Shown piece after piece: positions 63,850 to 64,000 of a stretch of DNA of 64,000 bases. The DNA is from Thalassotalea_B piscium_A (GTDB taxonomy: Bacteria; Pseudomonadota; Gammaproteobacteria; Enterobacterales; Alteromonadaceae), in contig CP186339.1 of NCBI GenBank assembly GCA_049347715.1, positions 2,046,001 to 2,110,000 on the forward strand. The letters run 5' to 3'. The position numbers and the translations under genes are program-made. Under the pieces are notes generated by a model. It was not told the DNA's origin and did no database searches. It saw only the letters and a list, made by a program, of their open reading frames with translations. Position 1 is the first letter of the stretch; each line of letters opens with the position of its first letter.

Positions 63850-63903
63850 TATAAGGTGTTATATAGTAGGCTTATTCGTTATTAAATAGATAATAAATCA
63901 TTT

Positions 63904-64000
63904 ATGTCTAACAAAGCCTTAATGCCTTTATACCCAACATATGTTGAATTACTTGAGTTAACGTTTGATGACTATAATCAATTATCAAATTACCTAGCAA
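63904..64000 (+). CDS. Start of an unrecognised CDS leaving the window
   Basis: An ATG at 63904 opens a frame without stop to the window end: SNKALMPLYPTYVELLELTF and DDYNQLSNYLA. No clear Shine-Dalgarno is seen. With only 32 residues, no family can be named. The composition (acidic, Leu/Tyr-rich) is compatible with a real protein. Confidence 0.55.
   Translation, partial: MSNKALMPLYPTYVELLELTFDDYNQLSNYLA

Larger units (their letters stand above)
63351..63903. other. Noncoding gap with three inverted repeats
   Basis: No ORF of note lies in this 553-bp gap. It holds inverted repeats at 63388-63429, 63603-63668 and 63814-63849 (listed separately) and a degenerate Fur-box-like GATAATGATAATGCTTAAT at 63438-63456 without an adjacent gene. 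Confidence 0.5.

Noticed and set aside
1..64000. CRISPR arrays, rRNA operons and prophage
   Set aside because: No regularly spaced direct repeats, no rRNA sequence and no phage structural gene were found.

Overview
This is an AT-rich chromosomal window from a marine gammaproteobacterium, most likely an alteromonad of the Colwellia/Thalassotalea type. That placement is an inference from low G+C, the protein sequences and gene order; no 16S gene is present. Most of the window is conserved housekeeping DNA whose order follows several separate E. coli neighbourhoods: cspD/clpS-clpA/infA-aat-trxB/lrp-ftsK-lolA-rarA-serS, ydjA/sppA-ansA, bioA/bioBFCD, and yejK/yejL-yejM-proL.

Layout. 1-11 kb: the end of a molybdenum hydroxylase large subunit, a TetR regulator with its oxidoreductase and a clear operator, a B12-binding radical SAM protein, oligopeptidase B, and a large periplasmic-propeller diguanylate cyclase. 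11-27 kb: a universal stress protein, icd, cspD, and a compact N-degron set (clpS, clpA, bpt, aat) with infA and trxB. These are followed by ald, lrp and the ftsK-lolA-rarA-crcB-serS run. 27-40 kb: a membrane-anchored thioredoxin-like protein, an M14 carboxypeptidase, an alanine/glycine-type symporter, a zinc-ribbon/YeaC/DUF349 operon, sppA-ansA, a DoxX/HvfX-type membrane protein, ydjA and asnS. 40-46 kb: the complete biotin locus (bioA divergent from bioBFCD) and pepE. 46-52 kb is the accessory stretch. It holds an orphan HicB antitoxin, a second HvfX-type protein divergent from an ECF sigma/anti-sigma pair, and an intact IS256-family element with 8-bp target duplications. It also holds an unrecognised small basic protein, a fragment of an AraC regulator and a duplicated coiled-coil DUF4124 protein. 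52-61 kb: tRNA-Pro(GGG), yejM-yejL/yejK, then pyrC with a tandem PTPS-like protein, an M23 peptidase and a substrate-binding protein, then pldA and an MscS-type channel. 61.4-64 kb is decaying DNA: a GST gene and a DUF3861 gene each broken by one in-frame stop, a frameshifted domain remnant, several large inverted repeats, and the start of a CDS that leaves the window.

How the genes work together. Bpt and Aat attach Leu or Phe to proteins, ClpS recognises the resulting N-degrons and ClpA feeds them to ClpP (not in the window). BioC, F, A, D and B carry out the biotin pathway from malonyl-ACP methylation to sulfur insertion, with a shared promoter region containing an uncharacterised palindrome. 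The two HvfX-type proteins, one beside an ECF sigma/zinc-type anti-sigma pair, are the best candidate for a little-described stress system. They lack the DUF692 and DUF2063 partners usually found with this family. All functional statements rest on reading motifs and remembered family features; no database search was run.
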